Assembly: GCA_019670725.1 (NCBI GenBank)
Contig: AP024629.1
Location: 1,736,001 to 1,800,000 of the forward strand
Direction of reading: 5' to 3'
DNA length: 64,000 nt
DNA from: Alphaproteobacteria bacterium SO-S41
GTDB lineage: Bacteria > Pseudomonadota > Alphaproteobacteria > Micropepsales > Micropepsaceae
The notes under the pieces are model-generated. The model did not search any database, was not told where the DNA came from, and saw nothing but the letters and a program-made list of their open reading frames with translations. Made by a program: the position numbers and the translations under genes. Numbering within the stretch: position 1 is the first letter of the stretch; each line of letters begins with the position of its first letter. Below, one piece after another: positions 17,543 through 25,572 of the stretch.

Positions 17543-18417
17543 GCGGTCTTCGGCCGGTGGGACATCGCCCACCAGGCGAAGAAGAGCGCGCCAACCCACA
17601 TCCCGGCGCTCAGCAACTGGCCCATCGAGATCGTGCCGTCGCCGATGAGCTGATCGGAGTCGCGGAAGATCTCGGAGATGATGCGGAAGAGGCCGTAGAA
17701 GAAGAGGAAGGCGGAGATGATGACACCGGGCCGGTCGAAGGCGCGGAAGCGTGTCGCGAGCAGGCGCAGGATAAGGAAGAGCACGACGCCTTCGAGCATG
17801 GCCTCATAGAGCTGGCTCGGATGACGCGGGAAGGGGCCGGGGTCTGAGACCATATTGCCGGCGGCGTCGTAGCGGGTGGGGAAGACCATGGCCCACGGCA
17901 CGTCGGTCACCTTGCCCCAGAGCTCGCCGTTGACGAAGTTGGCGATGCGGCCCGTGAAGAGGCCGATCGGCGCGACGCTGGCGACGACATCGCCGAAGCG
18001 CACCATGTCGATGCCCTTGCGCCACGAGAACAGCATCACCGCGATGATCACGCCGATGAGGCCGCCGTGGAAGGACATGCCGCCCTCCCAGATCTTCAGC
18101 CACTGCATCGGGTCGCTGTAGAGGGTGGGCTGGTAGATGAGGCCGTAGAAGAGGATGAAGCCGATGCGGCCGCCCAGGATGATGCCGAGCGTCGCCCAGA
18201 CGATGAAATCGTCGACCTGGATGGGGGTGAGCGGCGGGCTGCCCCATTTCGTCCAGAAGCGCGCGGTGTTGATGAGGCGGACCGCATACCACCAGCCCAG
18301 CAGGATGCCCGCCACGTAAGCGAGGGCGTACCAGCGGATCGCCAACGGGCCGATCTCGACCAGGACCGGGTCGATCATCGGATAGGGGATCACCAGAGCG
18401 GGCAGAAGCTGCATCAT
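17539..18417 (-). CDS. lgt: Prolipoprotein diacylglyceryl transferase
   Basis: A 292-residue inner-membrane enzyme that moves diacylglycerol from phosphatidylglycerol onto the lipobox cysteine of prolipoproteins. The Lgt signature GRIANFVNGELWGK is present, as are the YALAYVAGILLGWWY helix with the conserved arginine region after it, and SFHGGLIG, the H-G-G-L motif of the active site. It is first in the coupled run lgt-midA-pgeF-lipoprotein. MM at the start leaves 18417 or 18414 as the start. It is divergent from ubiK. Confidence 0.97.
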   Translation of the reverse strand: MMQLLPALVIPYPMIDPVLVEIGPLAIRWYALAYVAGILLGWWYAVRLINTARFWTKWGSPPLTPIQVDDFIVWATLGIILGGRIGFILFYGLIYQPTLYSDPMQWLKIWEGGMSFHGGLIGVIIAVMLFSWRKGIDMVRFGDVVASVAPIGLFTGRIANFVNGELWGKVTDVPWAMVFPTRYDAAGNMVSDPGPFPRHPSQLYEAMLEGVVLFLILRLLATRFRAFDRPGVIISAFLFFYGLFRIISEIFRDSDQLIGDGTISMGQLLSAGMWVGALFFAWWAMSHRPKTA

Positions 18418-18514
18418 CGGCGTGTTTCCAGCTGCGAGGCCGGTGTGTTGCGCGGCGGTGTTTAAGTCAAGCGGGGCGGTTTCACGGAGCCGTGTCGCGC
18501 GTTATAGTGCCGCC

Positions 18515-18778
18515 ATGCAGTCATCAAATCGTTTCATGGACGAACTCGCCAAGATGGCGACCAATGCGGCCGGCGCGGCGCGCGGCCTCCAGCAGGAGGT
18601 CGAGGCGATCATGCGCGGCCAGGCCGAACGTCTGCTCGGCGGCATGGACCTGGTACAGCGCGACGCCTTCGAGGCGGTAAAGGCGATGGCCGCCAAGGCG
18701 CGCGAAGAAAACGAGACGCTGGCGGCGCGCGTGACGGCGCTGGAGGCCGAGGTCGCGGCGCTGAAGGCGAAGGGCTAA
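18515..18778 (+). CDS. ubiK: UbiK-type accessory factor (BMFP domain)
   Basis: An 87-residue helical protein of the BMFP/UbiK family, an accessory factor for the ubiquinone biosynthesis complex that binds lipids and forms coiled coils. Typical features are a membrane-interacting N-terminal helix (MDELAKMATNAAGAARGLQQEV) and a C-terminal coiled coil with heptads (AREENETLAARVTALEAEVAALK). ATG 18515 is taken; the frame extends upstream only into the divergent lgt promoter. Ubiquinone is the electron carrier used by the petABC complex in this window. Confidence 0.85.
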   Translation: MQSSNRFMDELAKMATNAAGAARGLQQEVEAIMRGQAERLLGGMDLVQRDAFEAVKAMAAKAREENETLAARVTALEAEVAALKAKG

Positions 18779-18791
18779 GTCCGCCTTATCC

Positions 18792-18853
18792 ACGATTCGT
18801 TACGGGGCCGTCCGTTCGAATCGTTGACAGACTCAGGGCGTCGCGGCTGTTTA
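18792..18853 (+). promoter_or_regulatory. Inverted repeat and candidate sigma70 promoter before the YbjN gene
   Basis: ACGATTCG (18792-18799) and CGAATCGT (18817-18824) form an inverted repeat that could be an operator or the ubiK terminator stem. TTGACA at 18824-18829 and TGTTTA at 18848-18853, 18 bases apart, resemble -35 and -10 elements for the gene starting at 18900. This is by eye only. Confidence 0.35.
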
Positions 18854-18899
18854 ACCCGATGATGTCCGTCGCCCGATTCACCAGGACTTTCGTGCTCGC

Positions 18900-19403
18900 A
18901 TGACCGCCATATTGATGGCGGCGGAAGCCGCGCATGAGAATCCCATCGACCTGATCGAGCAGCTCGTCTCCGAAAACGAGTGGCCGTTCGAGCGCTGCGG
19001 CGACGGCGATATCGCGGTCTGCGTCAGCGGCTCGTGGTGCGACTACAATCTCGCCTTTGCGCTGGCCGGGCCGCACGAGGCGCTGACCCTGTCGGCCGCG
19101 TTCGACTTCCGGGTGCCGAAGACGCGCCGCGCGGAGCTGTGCCAGTTGCTGGCGCAGGTGAACGAGCGGCTGTGGATCGGGCATTTCGATCTCAGCGGCG
19201 AAGAGGGCTCGATCCTTTACCGTCACGGCATTCCGCTGGGCGGCGGGGCGCAGGCGACGGCCGAACAGTGCGAGCAGATGCTGCGAGCGGGGCTGGATGC
19301 CTGCGAGCGGTTCTATCCCGCGTTCCAGTTCGTGCTGTGGGGCGGCAAGAACGCCGAGGAAGCCATCGCTGCGGCGATTCTCGACTGCCGCGGCGAGGCA
19401 TGA
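18900..19403 (+). CDS. YbjN domain-containing protein
   Basis: A 167-residue soluble protein of the YbjN family, which has a fold related to type III secretion chaperones; E. coli YbjN influences motility and stress responses. The N-terminus IDLIEQLVSENEWPFERCGDGDI and the WCDYNLAF and LWIGHFDLSGEEGSILYRHG blocks are typical. Its stop overlaps the proC start as ATGA, an arrangement found widely in alphaproteobacteria. The biochemical activity is not known. Confidence 0.88.
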   Translation: MTAILMAAEAAHENPIDLIEQLVSENEWPFERCGDGDIAVCVSGSWCDYNLAFALAGPHEALTLSAAFDFRVPKTRRAELCQLLAQVNERLWIGHFDLSGEEGSILYRHGIPLGGGAQATAEQCEQMLRAGLDACERFYPAFQFVLWGGKNAEEAIAAAILDCRGEA

Positions 19404-20206
19404 GCGCGCCCATCCTGCTGATCGGAGCCGGCCGCATGGGCGCGGCGCTGGCGCGCGGCTGGATCGAGGACGGCCGGGGACCGGATATCACTGCCATCGA
19501 GCCGCGGCCCGAAGCGGGGTTTGCGCGCGCGCTGCGCAAGGCGGGCGGGCGGCTCAATCCCAAGGCAGCCTCGATCGGAACGCCGCAGGCCGTGGTGCTG
19601 GCGGTGAAGCCGCAAATGCTGGAGGACGTGGCGCGCGATGCGGCGCGGTTCGTCGGCAAGCCGGTCTTTATTTCCATCGCGGCGGGCATTGCGCTGAAGA
19701 AGCTGGGCGGATGGCTGGGCGAGCGCGCGGCCATCGTGCGGGCGATGCCGAACCTGCCGGCCGCCATCGGCCAGGGCGCCACCGTCGCTGCCGCCAATAC
19801 GCGGGTGACGCGGCCGCAAAAGGCGCTGGCAGGTGCGCTGCTCGCTGCGGCGGGTGCGCTGGAGTGGTTGAACGACGAGACGCCGATCGATGCGGTGACG
19901 GCGGTTTCGGGATCGGGGCCGGCCTATGTCTTCCTGCTGGTCGAGGCCCTGGCGGCGGCGGGTGTCGGGGCGGGGCTGAAGCCCGACCTCGCGATGCGGC
20001 TGGCGCACAGCACGGTCGCGGGGGCGGGCGGCCTGCTCGCCGCTTGGCCGGATCGGCCGGCGGAAACGTTGCGGCGTGACGTGACGAGCCCGGGTGGCAC
20101 GACCGAAGCCGCGCTGAAGGTGCTGATGGGCACGGGCGGCATGACGCCGCTGCTGGCCAAGGCCGTGAAGGCGGCGGTCAAGCGCGCCAAGGCGCTCGGC
20201 GCTTAG
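19400..20206 (+). CDS. proC: Pyrroline-5-carboxylate reductase
   Basis: Last step of proline synthesis: NAD(P)H-dependent reduction of 1-pyrroline-5-carboxylate. The 268 residues start at ATG 19400 with the Rossmann loop LIGAGRMGAALARGW. The C-terminal signature AVSGSGPAYVFLLVEALAAAG and the conserved RRDVTSPGGTTEAAL motif are intact. It is coupled to the YbjN gene by the ATGA overlap and followed by a TetR gene 34 bases on. A longer in-frame start at 18980 would overlap ybjN completely and is rejected. Confidence 0.97.
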   Translation: MSAPILLIGAGRMGAALARGWIEDGRGPDITAIEPRPEAGFARALRKAGGRLNPKAASIGTPQAVVLAVKPQMLEDVARDAARFVGKPVFISIAAGIALKKLGGWLGERAAIVRAMPNLPAAIGQGATVAAANTRVTRPQKALAGALLAAAGALEWLNDETPIDAVTAVSGSGPAYVFLLVEALAAAGVGAGLKPDLAMRLAHSTVAGAGGLLAAWPDRPAETLRRDVTSPGGTTEAALKVLMGTGGMTPLLAKAVKAAVKRAKALGA

Positions 20207-20240
20207 TCGCTGCCGTCACGTCGTCGTGCTAGGATACGGC

Positions 20241-20840
20241 ATGGCCACCAAGAAGAAATCCGCGCCCCTCCCCGTCCCGCCGCGCGAGGCGATCATCGCC
20301 GCGGCGCTCAAGATCGCCGACGATGGTGGCTGGCGGGCTGCGACATTGCGCGAGCTGAGCGAAGCCGCCGCGCTGCCGTTTGCCGAGGTCTATGGCTTGT
20401 TCGAAACGCCGGGGCATGTGGCGGCGGCCGTGTTGGGCGATGCGGTGACGGCGGCGATGGACGAGGTGCTGCCCGACGCGTCGCTGTCGCCGAAGGATCG
20501 CATCTTCGATGCGGCGATGAATGTGTTTGACGGTTTGAAGGACAGGCGCACGGCGCTGGGCGCCATGCTCGCCGCCTATCGGCTACGGCCGATTGCGGGG
20601 GCGCCGGCGCTGGGGGCACTGGCGCGGTTTGCGCGGGTGACGCTGGAGCGGGCGGGGATCGGCGCGGGCGGTGCAGCGGGCGCGGCGCGGATCGCCGTGC
20701 TGGCGCGCGCGCTGTCGCTGGTTCTGGGCGTTTTCGCCGAGGACGATGCAGGCTTGTCCCGCACCATGGCGGCGCTGGACACGCGGCTGCGCGAGGCGGA
20801 ACGCTGGGCGAAACGGCTCGGCTGGTCAGACCCTGCGTAA
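20241..20840 (+). CDS. TetR/AcrR-family transcriptional regulator
   Basis: A 199-residue one-component repressor-like protein. The N-terminal helix-turn-helix is seen in AALKIADDGGWRAATLRELSEAAALPFAEVYGLF (about 22-55). The C-terminal ligand domain is Ala/Arg/Leu-rich and resembles the COQ9-like domain of some alphaproteobacterial TetR proteins. It follows proC on the same strand, 34 bases away. No inverted-repeat operator is obvious right before it, so its target genes are unknown; the pilus operon downstream is a possible target by position only. Confidence 0.82.
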   Translation: MATKKKSAPLPVPPREAIIAAALKIADDGGWRAATLRELSEAAALPFAEVYGLFETPGHVAAAVLGDAVTAAMDEVLPDASLSPKDRIFDAAMNVFDGLKDRRTALGAMLAAYRLRPIAGAPALGALARFARVTLERAGIGAGGAAGAARIAVLARALSLVLGVFAEDDAGLSRTMAALDTRLREAERWAKRLGWSDPA

Positions 20841-21026
20841 ATCACGCGTTCTGCGCGGCGACCGGTCGTAGATTCCGTTGTGGATTGGGGCTGACCCCGC
20901 GTTTGCCTAGCGGCGCTTTTTGCGAAGCATGTAATTTTCGCATTTCGCGCCGGGGCCGATTTTACGGCGATGCAAGCGCGCATGGCTAACGTCGCGCTGG
21001 TGAGTTTCCCAGCCCGGCCAAGTCGC

Positions 21027-21524
21027 ATGACCGCTTCCCTCCGCAGCATTCTTGGATTGTCCGCCGGCGCCATCGCCTTGGCGAGCATCGCCTCGGCCGC
21101 AACGGCGACGGCCGATTTCAACGTGAAGATCCAGATCACATCAGAATGCCTCATCAATTCGGCATCGGACCTCGATTTCGGAACGACCGGCGTGATCGCG
21201 ACGGCCATTCCCGGGACGAGCACGCTGGGCATCCAGTGCACCAGCGGCACGACCTATAGCGTCGGGATCAGCGCCGGCGCCGGCGTCGGCGCGACGGTTG
21301 CGGCGCGCAAGATGACGGGGCCGAGTTCGCAGACGGTGCAGTATTCGCTCTATCGCGACGCTCCCCACACGTTGCTGTGGGGCGTGTCGATCGGCAGCAA
21401 CACGCTGGCGGGTACCGGCAACGGCGCCAATCAGATCATCACTGTCTACGGGCTGGTGCCCGTGCAGACGACCTCGGGGGTCGGCTCGTACACCGATACG
21501 GTGACGGCGACAGTCACCTATTGA
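21027..21524 (+). CDS. Csu-type pilus subunit (spore coat U domain)
   Basis: A 165-residue secreted protein with a signal peptide (MTASLRSILGLSAGAIALAS, cut near ASA) and one SCPU/spore-coat-U domain: CLINSASDLDFGTTG, then GIQCTSGTTYSVGISAG and the C-terminal GSYTDTVTATVTY strand. In archaic chaperone-usher pili this is the main rod subunit (CsuA/B-like). It is first of four genes, followed by chaperone, usher and a two-domain tip protein. ATG 21027 is taken as it starts the signal peptide; the frame is open from 20970. A 186-base upstream region should hold the operon promoter. Confidence 0.9.
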   Translation: MTASLRSILGLSAGAIALASIASAATATADFNVKIQITSECLINSASDLDFGTTGVIATAIPGTSTLGIQCTSGTTYSVGISAGAGVGATVAARKMTGPSSQTVQYSLYRDAPHTLLWGVSIGSNTLAGTGNGANQIITVYGLVPVQTTSGVGSYTDTVTATVTY

Positions 21525-21531
21525 GCGCATC

Positions 21532-22251
21532 ATGCCCCCCTTCAAATTCCTCGCCGTCCTGTTCCTGGCCTTCACCACAGCCGGCGCCGCTACCGCCGCA
21601 TCACTGCGTGTTGCGCCCGTGATGATCGACCTGAATCCTCCCCAGGCCGCATCGTCGCTCAAGGTATGGAACGACGGCGAGGAACCCATCAACGTCCAGG
21701 TTCGCGTCTTCCGCTGGCGCCAGGTGAACGGCGAGGACGTGCTGGAGCCGACCACCGATGTCGTCGTCAGCCCGCCCATCGCACGGTTGATGCCGGGCGA
21801 GGAAAATCTGGTCCGCGTGGTGCGCGTCTCGCAGACGCCGATCGTGGGCGAGGAAAGCTATCGCGTGCTGGTCGACGAACTGCCTGATCCCGGCGCGCGC
21901 AAGAGCGGTGCGGTGAAGCTGGTGCTGCGCCATTCCATTCCGTTGTTCTTCGCCGCCGAGGGAAGTCTCGCGCCGTCCGTCGTCTGGAAGATGCAACGCG
22001 AGGCCGGCGGCATTCGGATCGTCGCGACGAACAGCGGAACGAAGCGGTTGCGGGTCGTGAACCTCGCTTTGGGCGTCGCGGGCGCTGAGGTGGCGCGGCA
22101 AGAGGGGCTGGTCGGTTACGTACTAGGCGGTGCGTCGGCCAGTTGGTTCATTCCGGTCAAGTCCGGCACGCCGGCCGGCGCGGCCGTGACGATCTCGGCG
22201 GAAAGCGAAGCGGGGCGCATCCATGCGATCGCCGAGCCGACTGGCGGGTAG
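21532..22251 (+). CDS. Periplasmic pilus chaperone (PapD-like, CsuC type)
   Basis: A 239-residue periplasmic chaperone with a signal peptide (about 1-22) and two Ig-like domains. The N-terminal domain starts SLRVAPVMIDLNPPQAASSLKVWNDGEEPINVQVRVFRW, and the conserved EESYRVLVDELP block precedes the subunit-binding region. It keeps pilins folded and hands them to the usher by donor-strand complementation. It lies 7 bases after the subunit gene, and its 3' end overlaps the usher gene by 29 bases. Confidence 0.93.
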   Translation: MPPFKFLAVLFLAFTTAGAATAASLRVAPVMIDLNPPQAASSLKVWNDGEEPINVQVRVFRWRQVNGEDVLEPTTDVVVSPPIARLMPGEENLVRVVRVSQTPIVGEESYRVLVDELPDPGARKSGAVKLVLRHSIPLFFAAEGSLAPSVVWKMQREAGGIRIVATNSGTKRLRVVNLALGVAGAEVARQEGLVGYVLGGASASWFIPVKSGTPAGAAVTISAESEAGRIHAIAEPTGG

Positions 22252-24640
22252 GGCGTCAGGCTTCGTCGCAGGCGTTCTGATCATGTCCGCAACGTGTTCG
22301 GCCGCACCGCTCGCGCCCGACCTCGCCCTGAGACCGCACAGTCTGGGCGAGGGGGCGGACCTGTATCTCGAAGTCTTCATCAACGGCGTATCGCGCGAGC
22401 TGATCGCCGCCTTTCGCATGGGCGCGAACGGCGCGCTGACGATCGAGCCGGGCGAACTGCGCGAGGCGGGACTGGAACCCGTTTCCACGGCGCTGGATGC
22501 ATCCGGGCGGATCGTGGTGGCGCGCTTGCCGGGAGTCACGGCGGACTATGACGAGACCAAGCAGGTCGTTCGCTTTACCGCAACGGAGGGGGCGCGCGTG
22601 CCGCTGGTCATCGCGGCGCGGCCGCAACTGGCCGATGTGCGGGACGGCGGCAGCACGCACTGGGGCGGCGTGGTGAACTACACAGTCTTTGCGGCGGGCG
22701 GGCATGATCGCGGCTGGCGGTTTGACGGCGTGTCGGGCTTCGTAGAGGCGCGGGCGTTCGGGCCGTTAGGGATTTTCAGTACAACACTGCTTGCGCAGGG
22801 CGGCTCGGATATCGGCGCGCGGGTCACGCGGCTGGAGACCGCGTGGACGTGGTCCGATCCGAGCGGGCCGACGACCTATCGCGCGGGCGACCTGATCACA
22901 GGTGGGCTTGGGTGGACGCGGCCCGTGCGGCTGGGCGGACTCCAGGTGCGGCGCAATTTTGCGTTGCGGTCCGATCTGGTGACGACGCCGCTGGCCGATC
23001 TGCGCGGCGCTGCCGACGTGCCCTCCAGCGTGGAGGTCTATGTCAACGGCGCCCAGCAGTTTGCCGCCGATGTGCCCGCCGGGCCGTTCGAGATTTCCAA
23101 TCTGCCGCTGGTAACCGGTGCAGGGACTGTGCGCGTGGTGGTGCGCGATGCGCTGGGCCGCGAGACGATGGCGGAGCGGCCGTTCTTCGCCTCCGCGCAG
23201 ATGCTGGCGCCGGGCTTGCTTGATTTCTCGGCGGAGCTTGGCTTTGCGCGGCGTGGGTTCGGCGGCCTGGCGGATACCTATGACGACCGGCTGATGGCGT
23301 CGGCGAGCGTGCGCTATGGGCTCAGCGACGGTTTGACGCTGGAAGCGCATGGCGAGGGCGGCGGCGGATTGATCAATGGCGGGGCGGGGATGATCGCGTC
23401 GTTGGGGTCGGCTGGCGCTACCGCGGTCTCGGCGTCATTCAGCCGGTACAAGGAACAGGTCGGATATCAACTCGCGGCCAGCTTCGAGATGGCGTGGCGC
23501 GATGTGCGGTTGTTCGCGCTCACGCAGCGCAGTTTTGGCGACTACGCCGATATCGCATCGGTCACTGCTGCGGCAGAGGAGGTGGGTTCGCCTTTTCTGT
23601 GGCGGCAGGCGGCGCCGCCGCGCGCGCTGGACCAGCTTGCGCTGTCGCTGCCAGGGCCGTTCGAAAACGGGGCGCTCTCGTTCAGCTACACCCGCTTCAG
23701 CCCTTATGGCGGGGAGACGTCGCGTCTGGTGGCCTTCAGTCTCAGCCAGCCGGTCGGCGAGAAGCTGCAGCTCTTCGCGACGGCGTTCCAGGACCTGGAG
23801 CGCGACGGCTCCTATGGATTGTTTGCGGGCCTGTCCTTCCCGCTGGGCGACGACATTCAGACATCGGCAAGCCTGTCGCAGACGGCGGAGCGGAATGTCG
23901 CGACGGCCGATATCGTGAAGGCGGAGCGCGCGGTGGTCGGCGACTATGGCTGGCGCGTGCAGTTGGCGGATGGCCGTGACAGCGTGCAGTCGGCGGGTGC
24001 CAGCTATCGCGCCTCCTTCGGGCGGCTCGAAGCGACGGCCAGCTATGGCGAAGGGCGCTCGCGCGCCACGGCGGAGATCGACGGCGCGATCGCGCTGGGA
24101 AGCGGCGGCGTCTTCTTCACGAACCGGATCGACGATGCGTTCGCAGTGGTGGAAACCGGTGCGCCGGATGTCGAGGTGAAGCTGGAGAACCGTCCGGTGG
24201 GCCGCACGGATTCGGCGGGCCGGCTGCTGGTGCCGGGGCTCAATGCCTATCAGGAAAACCATCTTTCGATCGATCCCGACAATCTGCCGCTGGATGCGAG
24301 CGTCGAGACGACGGCGCGCGTGGCCATACCCGCGGATCGCAGCGGCGCCGTGGTCAGCTTTGCGGTAAACGCGACGCCGGCGGCCTTGGTTACCCTGCGC
24401 ACCCCGACGGGCGGTTTCGTCGAGGCGGGGTCGAGCGGGCAGCTCGACGGCGGGACCGAGACATTCATCGTGGGCTATGACGGCGAGGCCTATGTGACGC
24501 ATCTCGCGGCGCAGAACCGGTTGACCGTGATCTCGCCGGAGGGTGCGACCTGCGCTGCGGAATTCGCGTTCGCGGCGCAGCCGGGCGTGCAGGTGCGCGT
24601 GCCCGATGTGTTGTGCAGACCGGTCGGAGGGACGCCGTGA
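22223..24640 (+). CDS. Outer-membrane usher protein (CsuD type)
   Basis: An 805-residue outer-membrane translocon for chaperone-usher pili. After the signal region come an N-terminal chaperone-binding domain (LYLEVFINGVSRELIAAF), a long beta-barrel of alternating strands with the plug in the middle (VEVYVNGAQQFAADVPAGPFEI) and C-terminal domains ending in CAAEFAF and VPDVLCRP with paired cysteines. Length and order fit the archaic ushers. It starts within the chaperone gene and its stop overlaps the next start as GTGA, so the operon is tightly coupled. Confidence 0.93.
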   Translation: MRSPSRLAGRASGFVAGVLIMSATCSAAPLAPDLALRPHSLGEGADLYLEVFINGVSRELIAAFRMGANGALTIEPGELREAGLEPVSTALDASGRIVVARLPGVTADYDETKQVVRFTATEGARVPLVIAARPQLADVRDGGSTHWGGVVNYTVFAAGGHDRGWRFDGVSGFVEARAFGPLGIFSTTLLAQGGSDIGARVTRLETAWTWSDPSGPTTYRAGDLITGGLGWTRPVRLGGLQVRRNFALRSDLVTTPLADLRGAADVPSSVEVYVNGAQQFAADVPAGPFEISNLPLVTGAGTVRVVVRDALGRETMAERPFFASAQMLAPGLLDFSAELGFARRGFGGLADTYDDRLMASASVRYGLSDGLTLEAHGEGGGGLINGGAGMIASLGSAGATAVSASFSRYKEQVGYQLAASFEMAWRDVRLFALTQRSFGDYADIASVTAAAEEVGSPFLWRQAAPPRALDQLALSLPGPFENGALSFSYTRFSPYGGETSRLVAFSLSQPVGEKLQLFATAFQDLERDGSYGLFAGLSFPLGDDIQTSASLSQTAERNVATADIVKAERAVVGDYGWRVQLADGRDSVQSAGASYRASFGRLEATASYGEGRSRATAEIDGAIALGSGGVFFTNRIDDAFAVVETGAPDVEVKLENRPVGRTDSAGRLLVPGLNAYQENHLSIDPDNLPLDASVETTARVAIPADRSGAVVSFAVNATPAALVTLRTPTGGFVEAGSSGQLDGGTETFIVGYDGEAYVTHLAAQNRLTVISPEGATCAAEFAFAAQPGVQVRVPDVLCRPVGGTP

Positions 24641-25572
24641 CCAGGTATCTTTTCGGGGTTTTCCTTGCCGCGTTCCTGCTCACGCCGCGTGCCGAAGCGC
24701 TGAATTGCACCTTCGCGATCTCGACGCTCGATTTCGGCGATGTCGATACGCTGGGCGGCGGGGCGGTCGATCGTACGGCGACGCTCAGCATCAACTGCAC
24801 CAGCGTCACGCTGGGGACCGTGCGCATCTGTCCGAATATCGGGGCGGGGAGCGGGGGCTCGTCGGGCGCGGTGCGCTACATGCGCAATCCCGCCAACGCG
24901 CCATTGGAATTCTCGCTCTACACCGACACTGGAACGACGCCCTGGGGGTCGATCGAGCAGGCTTTGCTGGGGACGCCGCCGACGATCGACTTGAACACCA
25001 GCCTGTTCGGGTCGATCAGCACGACACGCACGATTTATGGGCGCGTGAGTGCGAACCAGCAGACGGCGGCGACGGGGCATTTCAGTTCGATGTTCACGAG
25101 CGCCTATTCGAAAATCTCCTATTCGGACCTGACGCTGTTCAATTGCCTGACGCTGGCGAGTCCGGTTGCCGTCCCGTTCGAGGTGAAGGCCGATGTGCAG
25201 CCCAACTGTCTGGTGACGGCGGACAATATCAATTTCGGCGTGCATGGGGTGCTGAAGACGAATGTCGATGCGGCCGGCGCGGTCAATGTGCGGTGCACGC
25301 CGGGGACGAGCTATTCCGTGGGCTTGAACGGGGGCCTTGCCAATGCGGCGCCGACTGCGCGGCAGATGAAGTTAGGGGCCGCGGTTGTGACGTATGGGCT
25401 CTATCTGAATACCCAGCGAACACAGCCCTGGAGTCAGACCGTGGGGCAGATTGCCTCCGGTACCGGGACGGGGCTGGTGCAGGGCCTGCCGGTCTATGGG
25501 CGTGTTCCGGCGCAGACGACGCCGGGCGCGGGTGTCTATAACGATACGGTCGTCGCGACCGTCACCTACTAG
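24637..25572 (+). CDS. Two-domain Csu-type tip adhesin-like subunit
   Basis: 311 residues starting at GTG 24637 (GTGA overlap with the usher stop). It has a signal peptide, then two SCPU-like domains: the first from LNCTFAISTLDFGDVD to about residue 165, the second from VQPNCLVTADNINFGVHG to the end (GVYNDTVVATVTY, nearly identical in pattern to the single-domain subunit). Two domains are the hallmark of CsuE-type tip adhesins, where the distal domain binds hydrophobic surfaces. It converges on a histidine kinase gene, sharing a CTAG stop. Confidence 0.88.
   Translation: MTRYLFGVFLAAFLLTPRAEALNCTFAISTLDFGDVDTLGGGAVDRTATLSINCTSVTLGTVRICPNIGAGSGGSSGAVRYMRNPANAPLEFSLYTDTGTTPWGSIEQALLGTPPTIDLNTSLFGSISTTRTIYGRVSANQQTAATGHFSSMFTSAYSKISYSDLTLFNCLTLASPVAVPFEVKADVQPNCLVTADNINFGVHGVLKTNVDAAGAVNVRCTPGTSYSVGLNGGLANAAPTARQMKLGAAVVTYGLYLNTQRTQPWSQTVGQIASGTGTGLVQGLPVYGRVPAQTTPGAGVYNDTVVATVTY

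Noticed and set aside
18980-20206. Longer start for proC
   Set aside because: Would cover almost the whole ybjN gene in another frame; ATG 19400 with an ATGA overlap is far better.
24043-24243. Short antisense frames in the usher gene
   Set aside because: Shadow frames within a conserved beta-barrel gene.
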